A DNA stretch of 64,000 bases from Porphyromonas circumdentaria (GTDB lineage: Bacteria > Bacteroidota > Bacteroidia > Bacteroidales > Porphyromonadaceae). The position numbers were made by a program, and so were the translations under genes. How positions within the stretch are numbered: position 1 is the stretch's first letter; every line of letters starts with the position of its first letter. The notes under the pieces are model-generated. The model saw nothing but the letters and a program-made list of their open reading frames with translations, was not told the origin of the DNA and searched no databases. The stretch spans positions 1-64,000 of the forward strand of contig NZ_FUXE01000005.1 in the NCBI RefSeq assembly GCF_900167105.1, written 5' to 3'. This document shows, piece after piece, positions 19,030-27,802 of this stretch.

Positions 19030-19066
19030 AAAAAAAGGACAATGCTCTTTTGACGAGCATCGCCCT
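19030..19066 (-). terminator. Terminator of the fimbrial/T9SS gene group
   Basis: On the minus strand an 11-bp stem GGGCGATGCTC / GAGCATTGTCC (two G-U pairs) is followed by seven T. It lies 27 bases after the stop of the giant protein gene. Confidence 0.85.
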
Positions 19067-19092
19067 TCCCATTTTATGTGGCTAAGCACTGC

Positions 19093-22000
19093 TTACAACT
19101 GGAGCTTTCGCACCTCTCTTTCGCCTGTTACAGAGCGCACCTCTACGACAATTACTCTATTGAGAAGTTTCTCCACACTTATTTCATGCTGTAAAACGCC
19201 TCTTTCCATATTGTTGTAGCTATAAACCTGTTCTCCACTCATATCGTACAACGATATCGTTTGCAGGGGGTGAGTAGTAGAGAGAAGAAGCACCCCTCGG
19301 TGTGCACGAAGCTGTAATGAAAACTCTTCTTCGGTGGGCAAAATCTCATTTTCCACACCATAACGTCGTAGCAAAAGGCGGAAACGCTGATTAGCCATAG
19401 AGGGTTTATACATAAATCTATAAGTACTCTCTTGCAAGAGGTTTTGACGTTGCTGTGTCTCCTTATCTTCTAAAATCAACTCTTCATAGAGAGAGCGGTC
19501 GATATTTTCAAAAGAAAGTGTCATCTCTCCCCCTAATTCGGCGTGAACCCCCATGTCCAATACCCCGACATTGCGTTTGGGATAGCAAATAGCACTGCTC
19601 TCACGAGTAGAAGGCTCTACAATAAAGAGCGTAGGAGCGGAGGGATATTCTTTATTGGTAAGAGCAGGGGCAGTATCTCCCTCTGGAGACCAACCTAAAA
19701 AGACTTCGGAAGACTCCTTCTGAGCATTCTCTACACGTACCATAAGAATTGGTGAGGGGCTTGCTATCTCCTCCTGTCTGTGAGAACGAACATTGATAGG
19801 AGTTCCCCCTTGTGCCGTACGCCAGGGGGGAAGCAACACATTATTTTCCCCCGAAGTAGGAAACAGAAGAGCCGAAGTAGCACTATTATTCTTTATGCGC
19901 AATACAACAGCTTGCAAAGGAGCAATCTCTTTTGAGTGATTAGAGACAAGTGAAGTCTCTCGGCTATACACTTTCCACGTATTATTCTCGAAAAGATAGT
20001 AATAGGGGTGAAGGAGTGTACTATTAGCTTGCAATAACTTATCGAAGTCTATCGGGGTCATGAAAGGATTACCCAACATAAAATACTGGTTAGAAGCTAA
20101 TGTACCCAAAGGCATTGTGTACCCCGATATAATAGACCCTCCCACGTTAATCGTACCTATGGTACTGGCTTCAGGCTGAGTGCTGTTGTAGGTCTCATAT
20201 ACAAATCTATAAGGATAAATGCCACTACCTCTTGAGAACTCATCGGTAAGTGCCATAGGCTTGAGATTTTCCTCATTATAGTAACGGAAGGTACTCTTAC
20301 GCGTAATCGCATCAAAAGAATGTAAGGGATATCCCCCCTGCTTATAGGGCAACTCAAAGAAAGGCAAACGAATGATACCCTCTATTGTATTCAAGTTTTT
20401 ATGGTCATCGTACCCTACTGTTCCAGCTTGCCACCCTGCCACTTTGAGGGCCAAAGCACCATGATATTGAGCAGTGTTCAAAGACTCCACAAGAGAGGGG
20501 AAGGGATCATTGAAAGAAATATCGGTCAAAGAAGCGGTAGTACCCTCTGATATATAGCGTTGATAGGTTTTGGGATAGCCCGCCAACCCAAAGTCTCCCG
20601 ATACTGTATTACGCAGAGGAGTAGAGACCATGTACCATCTATCTCTCGCAAGCAACTTGCTATCGGCTTTTTTGTGTCCTGGTTCTTCATAAGCTGTTAT
20701 CGTACCCGAATTCATTCTACCAAAGTTGTAATCGACATAAGCCTTATGATAAGTAAGTTCTTGAGGAGCTCCTAACTGAGAACCATAGTGGAAGTAGATG
20801 TCATTACACTGAGGACTACCAAGTAACTCTCTTGATGTAACCCCTCCCGAGAGATCAGGAAAGGCCTTTATTACATAAGCGGGCAAGTGTACATCGGTAC
20901 AGGGAGCAGGAACTGCAGAAATAGGAGTTCCCGATTTTAGAGCCCAGTTATTCGGATTGTGCCAATCGGCATCTACTGCATCTTCTCTCCACCAAAGCTC
21001 TTTTGGAGCTACAGAGACAAAAAATGGGATTTCTACTGTCGTTTGATGACCATCACATACAACAGCTCCAATACTCATCGTATAAGTACCCGAGTGGGCA
21101 AAAGTCGCATTGTCTACAACCAAACTGCGACCATTAACAGTCGAGCCATCGGGGAGCCTCCACTGATAAACTAAATCTCCAAGATTTACAATTTCCAACT
21201 CTATACGTTCGCCCTCACAAAACTTTCGTTGCTGCCCTTTGGAGCGGATAACACTCGGCGAAGAAAGAGAGTACACAATCAATACTTCATCAGAGGTATT
21301 CTGGCACTGTAAATCTTTTATAATCGCTCTATACTGTGTCGCTATTCTTTTCTCAAGAGTACCCTTCAAATTAAATTTGGCCACTGCTCCCTTTCGAACA
21401 GTCTGTTTCCCGAGATGAGTTCCATCCATTTCGTACAAATCGACTGTCGCATCTCCCACATTATTAATAGGAGTTATGTGAATTTCTCCAGAAGTCCCAG
21501 AGGGGCAGGAATAACCTATATAAGTATCTCTATCGTAGGTTAAAGGAAGATTCTGTAGAGAGAATTCAACAGTGGGCATGCACACTAAGTTGTCAATAAC
21601 CCCCTTGTCAACACGATAATTGTCATAAGAAGAACCTGTTAAAAGCTGCATTTCAACATTACCTTCCGCCTCAGGAAAATCGAGATAAATCTCTGCAGGA
21701 TTATTCAATCCTTGAGCTGGATATTTAGAAGAAAATATCCTGTTACTACTCCAAACGTAATCGGCTGGAACATTTGTTCTGACATCCTTAAAAGTAATAT
21801 TAGAAGGAAGTTTGGTTACCTTAAAAAAAGGCTCTGTAGAAACTCCATCTTTTTTGAGTAATCCTTCATACCCATTGGCAAAAGGGTAGATACGGATGCG
21901 ACCGCACTCCGACTTTTCTCTCTTAGGGCTGAAAGCTGTCGGATCTGCCGTATAACGAGGAACGGGAACAAAAGTATTTGATTTGATAATTGTATGTTTT

Positions 22001-23754
22001 TTACCGCATGTATCTGTGATTTCAAAAACATAAGTTCCGCTCGGAAGATTTGTATAGTAAAAAGTTTTAGTAAGCTGAGACTTGGGAGCAAATAAGTAGA
22101 TACTGGAAACTTTTGAGAAAATGTCTTCTTGTGGTATTGTATATTCTTCCCCAACTTTTATTGCTCCTTCTATCGGAATAAATCCTTCGGGGGCAGACTT
22201 AAAAAGAATTTTATGCCCTCGCCAATCTTTAGAAAATCCATAGGCCGAGTTTTCACTCACATAACGAGCCGTATATGCGTAGAAAAGATCTTTTGATAAT
22301 CCTAAACAATAATCCTTTAATGGGTATCCAGCACTGGTATAACTGATGGGGCGCAGGGTCATTCTTCTTACGTCCCCTCTCGCATCCGTTGTTGTAAGAA
22401 TATAAGTTTTGCCTCTATCTAATTTCTGAGGGAATTGCTTAACTCCCTGTTCATCTAAAGTAAGTGTTTGCTCTTCTTTTTTGTCTGCGGTAGCTACCTT
22501 AACAATTATGGGATAACACATCAAACGAAAAGAATGGGTAGATACCTCCAAGGTATATGGTTCACACGGATTGTCTTCTATAATTTCCTTAGGTTCAACA
22601 AATAGATCCGCTGCAGTATAACCATAATGACTTGGCTTAGCCCCCTCCATTTCTTCGTTAGAACCTTTTACTCTTAAAAAGAAAAGGGGCCAGTATTGAT
22701 CTTTTAGAGCAATTTCTTGAAAGGTTATACCATCTTGAAATTTATAGTACACAGAAGCAGTGGATTTGTCAGAACCATGGTTAGGTGCTTGAAAAGGAGG
22801 TTGTTCAAAAAAACTATAATAGTTGCGTACTGTTCCTTTATTCTTCTCTGTTGTTGTCTGCCATGCATAATCATAATATTTGGCAAGAGTATCAATACCC
22901 GAACGCCAATAAGGGAGTAAATCTGCAGAGGGGATAGAAGAATTGTTAGAATTGTATCGCAATCTTGCCCATCCGCAATGATTCTTTTGCATGTCCCTAC
23001 TCATCTCCAAAGAAGAAGAGAACGGGATATCAGAAAACGAGTTCTGAGGAAGGTCTCTCGAAACATTTGTCATTACAATAGTTTGATGGGGCAATTCTCC
23101 ACACTGATCAGACACTTTAATTGTATAAGTCCCTTTTCTTATTTCATAAAAGAATAAAGCTTGATTGGCAACCAAGTTAAAAGACTTTCCTTTTAAAGAA
23201 GCATCAGGCCCATCTACGATAGTCAGTGTATAAGGAGGATTCCCTCCCTGTACCGTTGCTGATATAATTCCAGTAGGCTTAGGTTCTGTACTGCCATTAG
23301 GTCGATAGTTATTCAGAGATTTTCTCTCTACGACAAGCTTTAATGAAGGCACTCTATAGGTAGAGGTAATAGTGGCAGAAACAGAAGGCAATTCGATACT
23401 GCTTCCATTCTCTGTATTCTCTATCTTAACTCGTGTCTTATAAACTCCTGGGGGAAGATTACCAATAACATCATTATCTACAAAAGTGTGTGTATTGGTA
23501 ACAGAAATATTTTTTGAGTTAAGTAAATCATACAACGCTCTATAGGTATAGGTGGGAGCTCCTGCCTTTTTGGCAACAATGATCTTAACTTGTCCATTTT
23601 GCAAACAGGAGGAAGGTGTCGTCTCTACCCTAATAGAAAAATCATTGACACTCTGCCCCCAAAGAAGAGATACTCCTGCCCAAAAAGAGACAAAAGAAAG
23701 AAGTATATATCTCTTCACTGTCAAATTTTTATATCTAAAACACATAGTACTCAT
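19093..23754 (-). CDS. Giant secreted surface protein with T9SS-type C-terminus
   Basis: About 1553 residues from the chosen start (MSTMCFRYK; a second Met three codons later is equally possible). A basic start and hydrophobic stretch ending LLWGQ form a signal peptide. The body is made of beta-sandwich-like segments with recurring YTLTIVDG, GTYTIKVSDQCG and PSGTYVFEITDTCGK motifs, as in SprB-type repeats, plus an Ig-like unit around residues 850-930 (FCEGERIELEIVN). The last about 80 residues (QTISLYDMSGEQVYSYNN onward, ending VRKLQL) look like a T9SS type A sorting domain. It is third after the fimbrial subunit genes, 22 bases past the anchor-like gene. In P. gingivalis the Mfa5 tip protein is also large, T9SS-dependent and encoded with mfa genes, so a tip adhesin role is plausible but inferred; I see no von Willebrand domain. 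Confidence 0.8.
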   Translation of the reverse strand: MSTMCFRYKNLTVKRYILLSFVSFWAGVSLLWGQSVNDFSIRVETTPSSCLQNGQVKIIVAKKAGAPTYTYRALYDLLNSKNISVTNTHTFVDNDVIGNLPPGVYKTRVKIENTENGSSIELPSVSATITSTYRVPSLKLVVERKSLNNYRPNGSTEPKPTGIISATVQGGNPPYTLTIVDGPDASLKGKSFNLVANQALFFYEIRKGTYTIKVSDQCGELPHQTIVMTNVSRDLPQNSFSDIPFSSSLEMSRDMQKNHCGWARLRYNSNNSSIPSADLLPYWRSGIDTLAKYYDYAWQTTTEKNKGTVRNYYSFFEQPPFQAPNHGSDKSTASVYYKFQDGITFQEIALKDQYWPLFFLRVKGSNEEMEGAKPSHYGYTAADLFVEPKEIIEDNPCEPYTLEVSTHSFRLMCYPIIVKVATADKKEEQTLTLDEQGVKQFPQKLDRGKTYILTTTDARGDVRRMTLRPISYTSAGYPLKDYCLGLSKDLFYAYTARYVSENSAYGFSKDWRGHKILFKSAPEGFIPIEGAIKVGEEYTIPQEDIFSKVSSIYLFAPKSQLTKTFYYTNLPSGTYVFEITDTCGKKHTIIKSNTFVPVPRYTADPTAFSPKREKSECGRIRIYPFANGYEGLLKKDGVSTEPFFKVTKLPSNITFKDVRTNVPADYVWSSNRIFSSKYPAQGLNNPAEIYLDFPEAEGNVEMQLLTGSSYDNYRVDKGVIDNLVCMPTVEFSLQNLPLTYDRDTYIGYSCPSGTSGEIHITPINNVGDATVDLYEMDGTHLGKQTVRKGAVAKFNLKGTLEKRIATQYRAIIKDLQCQNTSDEVLIVYSLSSPSVIRSKGQQRKFCEGERIELEIVNLGDLVYQWRLPDGSTVNGRSLVVDNATFAHSGTYTMSIGAVVCDGHQTTVEIPFFVSVAPKELWWREDAVDADWHNPNNWALKSGTPISAVPAPCTDVHLPAYVIKAFPDLSGGVTSRELLGSPQCNDIYFHYGSQLGAPQELTYHKAYVDYNFGRMNSGTITAYEEPGHKKADSKLLARDRWYMVSTPLRNTVSGDFGLAGYPKTYQRYISEGTTASLTDISFNDPFPSLVESLNTAQYHGALALKVAGWQAGTVGYDDHKNLNTIEGIIRLPFFELPYKQGGYPLHSFDAITRKSTFRYYNEENLKPMALTDEFSRGSGIYPYRFVYETYNSTQPEASTIGTINVGGSIISGYTMPLGTLASNQYFMLGNPFMTPIDFDKLLQANSTLLHPYYYLFENNTWKVYSRETSLVSNHSKEIAPLQAVVLRIKNNSATSALLFPTSGENNVLLPPWRTAQGGTPINVRSHRQEEIASPSPILMVRVENAQKESSEVFLGWSPEGDTAPALTNKEYPSAPTLFIVEPSTRESSAICYPKRNVGVLDMGVHAELGGEMTLSFENIDRSLYEELILEDKETQQRQNLLQESTYRFMYKPSMANQRFRLLLRRYGVENEILPTEEEFSLQLRAHRGVLLLSTTHPLQTISLYDMSGEQVYSYNNMERGVLQHEISVEKLLNRVIVVEVRSVTGEREVRKLQL

Positions 23755-23776
23755 TAATGTAAGAATAGAATAAACT

Positions 23777-25000
23777 TCAGTTCGAAGCTGGATAAACACG
23801 CCCTGGGATATCTACAGTTACCTTATAGAGGCGATTGCGATACACATTCCAATCGGGTCTATCCGTCAAGCCCTTCAAAAACTCTTCATAATGGGTATTC
23901 TTTCCCCCATTCTGTATAGGAAAGAGACGATTAAACTTTGTATCGGCATCTTGCGTATAGTAAGAAATATTGATGCCTGGGCGTTCTGTCTCGGCAAGTG
24001 TAGGCTTAGCCAAATACTCTGGCAAATAAACTGTAAGCTTATAGTCGCCTGCTAAAATACCTCCAATAGAGTTTTCACTTGTTTTTGTAAAGACTACATT
24101 CGCCTTATCTGGAGCATTCGCAAAATCAAATGTATACTTCTGCACCTTACCTACCTGAGCAATATCGGTATGTATATTGCGAGGAAAAAGTGTATAAGCC
24201 TGAGGTATATTCAGTATAGCAACTTCTAAGTGAGAATTATCTTTAAAGCCGTAGGGAAGAGCCCATTTATAACAATACATCTTGCGACCCGTAGGAATAA
24301 CCCACACGATGTTCTTAAAGGTAATCTCCAACTTGGCCAAAGAACGCATCATCTCTGCAGCCTTACGCGAAGAGATTTTGATTAAAGGACGTTGTACTCT
24401 ATTGAAGGAGGTAAAGTCTATGATGTAAGGGTCAGATTGTGTTCCTGCACCAGAGAGAGATTTCGAAAGCAGAACCTGCTTATAACAAGCCGTCATCATT
24501 ATGTTATTTCCTTTTCCCGTAAACTGCGTATTAGCCTGAACCAAGTCGTTTATTTTCACATTGGAAAACTCTTCTAATTCTGCACGAGTAAGACTCGGAG
24601 AAGAAAGAAATGCCAACTCTGCAACTGTTTGATTAGAAGCAGATTCGTTGGCAATGAAATAGAAGTCGTAGTGTTTCATCTCCTTTAGTTTAAAGACAAC
24701 TCTGTCATTGAGAAGTTCGTTGGCAGTGAACTTATGATTAAAAATAGGAGCATTTACACCAGAAGGGAAAAGAACAACTCTTAACTCCGAAACACGGTCT
24801 TCACTATGTTGTGCATCTGTATTAGGAGTAGTTAGTTCATCAGATTCAGTATCTTCGCCATGAGCTCGTAGCGTTTCAAATTGAAAGGCAACAAACGTCT
24901 CTTGCTCTATCTCTTTCTTTGAAATGCCATTGCAAGCCAACAAAGCAATGGTTAACAAAGAGAAGAAGAGCGTTTTTGCACTCAGCGTATAGATTTTCAT
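23777..25000 (-). CDS. FimB/Mfa2-type fimbrial lipoprotein (anchor-like)
   Basis: 407 residues. Lipoprotein signal with lipobox ending LLAC (Cys23), then an acidic region and a two-domain beta fold typical of the DUF1812/FimB-Mfa2 family (RVVLFPSGVNAPIF, and YYTQDADTKFN near the C-terminus). Such proteins cap the base of the fimbria and fix it to the outer membrane. The position directly after the major-subunit gene (136 bases) and before the giant T9SS protein supports an mfa1-mfa2-like order. The intergenic hairpins upstream could lower its expression relative to the major subunit. The assignment as anchor rather than another minor subunit rests on gene order. Confidence 0.75.
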   Translation of the reverse strand: MKIYTLSAKTLFFSLLTIALLACNGISKKEIEQETFVAFQFETLRAHGEDTESDELTTPNTDAQHSEDRVSELRVVLFPSGVNAPIFNHKFTANELLNDRVVFKLKEMKHYDFYFIANESASNQTVAELAFLSSPSLTRAELEEFSNVKINDLVQANTQFTGKGNNIMMTACYKQVLLSKSLSGAGTQSDPYIIDFTSFNRVQRPLIKISSRKAAEMMRSLAKLEITFKNIVWVIPTGRKMYCYKWALPYGFKDNSHLEVAILNIPQAYTLFPRNIHTDIAQVGKVQKYTFDFANAPDKANVVFTKTSENSIGGILAGDYKLTVYLPEYLAKPTLAETERPGINISYYTQDADTKFNRLFPIQNGGKNTHYEEFLKGLTDRPDWNVYRNRLYKVTVDIPGRVYPASN

Positions 25001-25025
25001 AAAGAGATTTGATTTTGTTTATAAG

Positions 25026-25114
25026 ACAGCCTCTCTACGAGAAAAGAGACTGCTATGACTGATAGTAACTCTTCTAAAATAAGGGATAGGTAGAGGAGAA
25101 AAATCTCCTCTACC
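25026..25114 (-). promoter_or_regulatory. Two hairpins between the fimbrial genes
   Basis: Perfect 11-bp stem at 25089-25099 / 25104-25114 (GGTAGAGGAGA and its complement) and a weaker stem at 25026-25033 / 25044-25051. On the minus strand neither has a long T run, so partial termination or mRNA stabilisation between major and minor subunit genes is more likely than a full stop. Confidence 0.55.
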
Positions 25115-25136
25115 CTACCGTTTTTCTACTTAATAA

Positions 25137-26738
25137 TTATATGTTCAATGTAATCTTATAGGAGTGTACATTCCATTTAAGAATGCTAACAGAGACGCTC
25201 ATGTAGGTATCTTGGTTGGGCAGTGGTTTATCTGGATCCACAGGCTTATTAGGATCCTCATTCGGGTCATTAGGTTTAGGATCTGGATTTTTCGGATTTG
25301 GAGTATCTGGATCTTCTGGAAAAACAGGGTTCCAGTTATGACCAATAGCCTTTATTCCCGACACATGTATATGGTACACATTATTACGAAATACAGGAGC
25401 ATTCAACACCTTGTTTTTATCTATTTGATCAGGATTGACGTAAGCATAGTAGAGTACTTTTCCTGCTTTATAAGTACGATGCTTTTGTCCTACTATGCCA
25501 CCCTTTGCAGGATTAGTTACATACTCTTTCTTTGTATATACTCTTCCATTTACTGCACCTACATAGAATGTCCCATCTGTGGATAACTCTGTCATTGAAT
25601 TATTTTCTGCCAAAGCCTCACTCGCAGGTGAGAACTTAGCACGAATAAGCACATAAGGCGTATTGCCTACTCTAAAATCTCCATCATAATTGGCTGGAGT
25701 ATTACCCGATGTAGTGTTACGTTTATGATTCGCCTCCAACATAAAGGCAGGAGAGGTTAACCCTCCTACCTCAGCAGGGGTTACAGTAGCCGATCCTTTA
25801 GCAGATACGGCTGCAGATCGATTGGTACGATATAAATCGGAGTAATCATAATTTTCGTCCATATTTTCAATTGTAGTCTCCTTAACTACATAAGCAGGAG
25901 TTTTTACTACCGAGGGAGCACCCTCTCTTTTTTGCTGAATATACAACTTGCGCTCTCCTTGAGCGACAGCATAAGTAACATCAGAAACTGTACCTAAAAG
26001 CAGATCTCCATCTTTTATCTCAAAAGAAGAGGCTTCTGTAGTTACGATAACTCGAGCAGCTGCACGCTTTACATAAACTAAAGCCTGATTATCAACTCCA
26101 CTTTTAGCATCATCTTGAGTAATATTAGGCTTAACTTTGAGAAGATAATCCTGATTATTACTCATCATGATAATATCCTTTTCTCCATTCTGTTTAGCTA
26201 TTTGAGCAATTCCCTCTTGCCCAACTCGAGCATAAGTATCCTTATCTGAAGTAGATACTTTCTCCTCATAAGCCGTATAAGCCTCTGTCCAAGCCCTTTC
26301 AAAAACAGCTTTATCAGTTAAAGCTAACTTCTCACGCATCTTCTGAGGAGCATTAACCAATACATATACCTTTTTGTCCCCTGCAGTTGTTTTGATAGCC
26401 TTTTTGGGGATTAGTTTGGTCTGGTTAGAATCATCTCCTGTAACGACCGAAAAATCCTTAAAATCATATTGTCCTGAAGAGACAATATCTCCAACGGCCT
26501 GTCCTACCAAGTAGACATCAACCGTTTTTATCTCATCATTACCAACCCACTCTCCGATATGATTAAAATCCTCATTATCATTTTCTTCTGTACGAAAAGC
26601 ATCTCCTCCTAAAAAGAGAGAAATAGAAGCATACGTATCTCCGTGAGTCTTATAGTCAACTCTGTCATCTTTTCTACTGCAAGAGAAGAGAGTGCTTATT
26701 AAAACTACTCCTGCAACAATCAAATTTCTCAAATTCAT
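25137..26738 (-). CDS. Mfa1/FimA-type major fimbrial subunit (fimbrillin)
   Basis: 533 residues. Lipobox LFSC (Cys20). The precursor would be lipidated, exported and then trimmed by an Arg-specific protease before donor-strand polymerisation, as known for FimA/Mfa1. The N-terminal domain (about 35-215, with IKTVDVYLVGQAVGD and KKVYVLVNAPQ) and the larger C-terminal domain are those of the Mfa1 family. Near the C-terminus a 37-residue linker (473-509) is almost only Pro, Asp, Asn, Lys and Glu. It is followed by a terminal strand (SILKWNVHSYKITLNI). The gene leads the fimbrial group, with a promoter at 27181-27210 and a leader of about 435 bases. Confidence 0.85.
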   Translation of the reverse strand: MNLRNLIVAGVVLISTLFSCSRKDDRVDYKTHGDTYASISLFLGGDAFRTEENDNEDFNHIGEWVGNDEIKTVDVYLVGQAVGDIVSSGQYDFKDFSVVTGDDSNQTKLIPKKAIKTTAGDKKVYVLVNAPQKMREKLALTDKAVFERAWTEAYTAYEEKVSTSDKDTYARVGQEGIAQIAKQNGEKDIIMMSNNQDYLLKVKPNITQDDAKSGVDNQALVYVKRAAARVIVTTEASSFEIKDGDLLLGTVSDVTYAVAQGERKLYIQQKREGAPSVVKTPAYVVKETTIENMDENYDYSDLYRTNRSAAVSAKGSATVTPAEVGGLTSPAFMLEANHKRNTTSGNTPANYDGDFRVGNTPYVLIRAKFSPASEALAENNSMTELSTDGTFYVGAVNGRVYTKKEYVTNPAKGGIVGQKHRTYKAGKVLYYAYVNPDQIDKNKVLNAPVFRNNVYHIHVSGIKAIGHNWNPVFPEDPDTPNPKNPDPKPNDPNEDPNKPVDPDKPLPNQDTYMSVSVSILKWNVHSYKITLNI

Positions 26739-27180
26739 CAGTTATATTATTATGCTATTAGTTAAATAAAAAATCCATTCTATATTAAAGAAGGTCCAGA
26801 ATATCCTCCTCTTATTCAAAAAGGATACACTTGAGAACACACTTGGTTATTCGTCTAATCTATCTCCTAAGTCAATATTTGCAATACCTAACCTGAGAAA
26901 CAAGATTTTTGTTGACACAATACCTATCAAAACAGGTAGAGTCAAGTACTAAAAACATCTTGCTTTTAGTTCTCTCCCCTTATCACACTTTTCTTGAAGA
27001 GAATCTTCTTCCAACTACCTCCAAAAGAAATAATATGAGATGTATAGAAAGAGATTTGCAATATTGGTTAAGGTTATAGATATAAGATTCTAAAAGAACT
27101 CTTATCAAAAGAAGACTATTATCCTGTTTTGGTTATAATTTGAAGCATATATTTAAATATTCTATTCCATTAAGCAGGGA
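26739..27180 (-). promoter_or_regulatory. Long 5' leader of the fimbrillin gene
   Basis: If the promoter at 27181-27210 is used, about 435 bases of untranslated leader precede the fimbrillin start. Within it, 26901-26962 can fold into a nested hairpin (outer arms CAAGAT / ATCTTG, inner arms TTGAC / GTCAA and ACCT / AGGT). No reading frame is seen. A role in RNA-level control is only a suggestion. Confidence 0.4.
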
Positions 27181-27210
27181 CAAAAGTAAGAATAAATGAT
27201 TTTACACAAA
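27181..27210 (-). promoter_or_regulatory. Fimbrillin operon promoter
   Basis: Minus-strand TACTTTTG (27181-27188) with TTTG (27207-27210) 18 bases upstream. It is the best match in the long upstream spacer. No inverted repeats flanking it were found that would make it invertible. Confidence 0.5.
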
Positions 27211-27380
27211 ACACTTTCGCCTCATATAAAACCCCATTATATCGAAAAAAGACAATTCCATTTCCACTTAACACAATAAACAATTCACCAAAACGTTAAA
27301 AAGACAGATAAAAAGGGCAATCTAAAAAAGTTGTAACCTATAATAAGAATAGCTTCCATAGTATTGCCATTAAGGCAATA

Positions 27381-27542
27381 TCATCTAAAATTCAAAAAGT
27401 TGTCTCTCGATAAATCTTCCATTCCCTCTCGCTCTAAGAAAATCAAATAAGAATTGAATACAAAGAAAAAAATAAACTCTGCAAAAAGACCTACAAAAAT
27501 TAATATCAAAAACGACACGTACTTTTTTGCATTAAAATCCAT
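27381..27542 (-). CDS. Possible small membrane protein
   Basis: 53 codons from MDFNAKKYVS, with one or two long hydrophobic segments (about residues 8-35) and a short charged C-terminus. The region is AT rich, where hydrophobic reading frames arise by chance, and I see no promoter for it and recognise no family. Kept as doubtful because it is the only plausible frame in this one-kilobase spacer. Confidence 0.25.
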   Translation of the reverse strand: MDFNAKKYVSFLILIFVGLFAEFIFFFVFNSYLIFLEREGMEDLSRDNFLNFR

Positions 27543-27650
27543 CTTTTTTTCTCCAAAAATCCCTTCCAAAGAAAGATTTTACGAGTTATTATACTTCTAC
27601 CAACTTGTGGAGAAACAAAAAAATACTCTTCCTCCCTTAAAGAAGAATAG

Positions 27651-27702
27651 AGGGATTTGCTCCGAGCCGACACATTTCAGCTCACACAAGGCAAATCCCC
27701 CT
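27651..27702 (-). terminator. Terminator of the LRR protein gene
   Basis: Outer stem AGGGATTTGC (27651-27660) / GCAAATCCCCCT (27691-27702) with an inner GAGC/GCTC stem, followed by a T-rich stretch on the minus strand, about 100 bases after the LRR gene. Confidence 0.6.
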
Positions 27703-27802
27703 ATCTTAACAATACTCTGTCTTGAAGTATTATTTCAGACTAACCTTCATCTATAATGTATTTTTTCTTGGAGACGTTTAACAGCATTCTATAAAGAAAA
27801 TA

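Noticed and set aside
27181-27210. Invertible promoter for the fimbrial operon
   Set aside because: No inverted repeats flanking the promoter were found.
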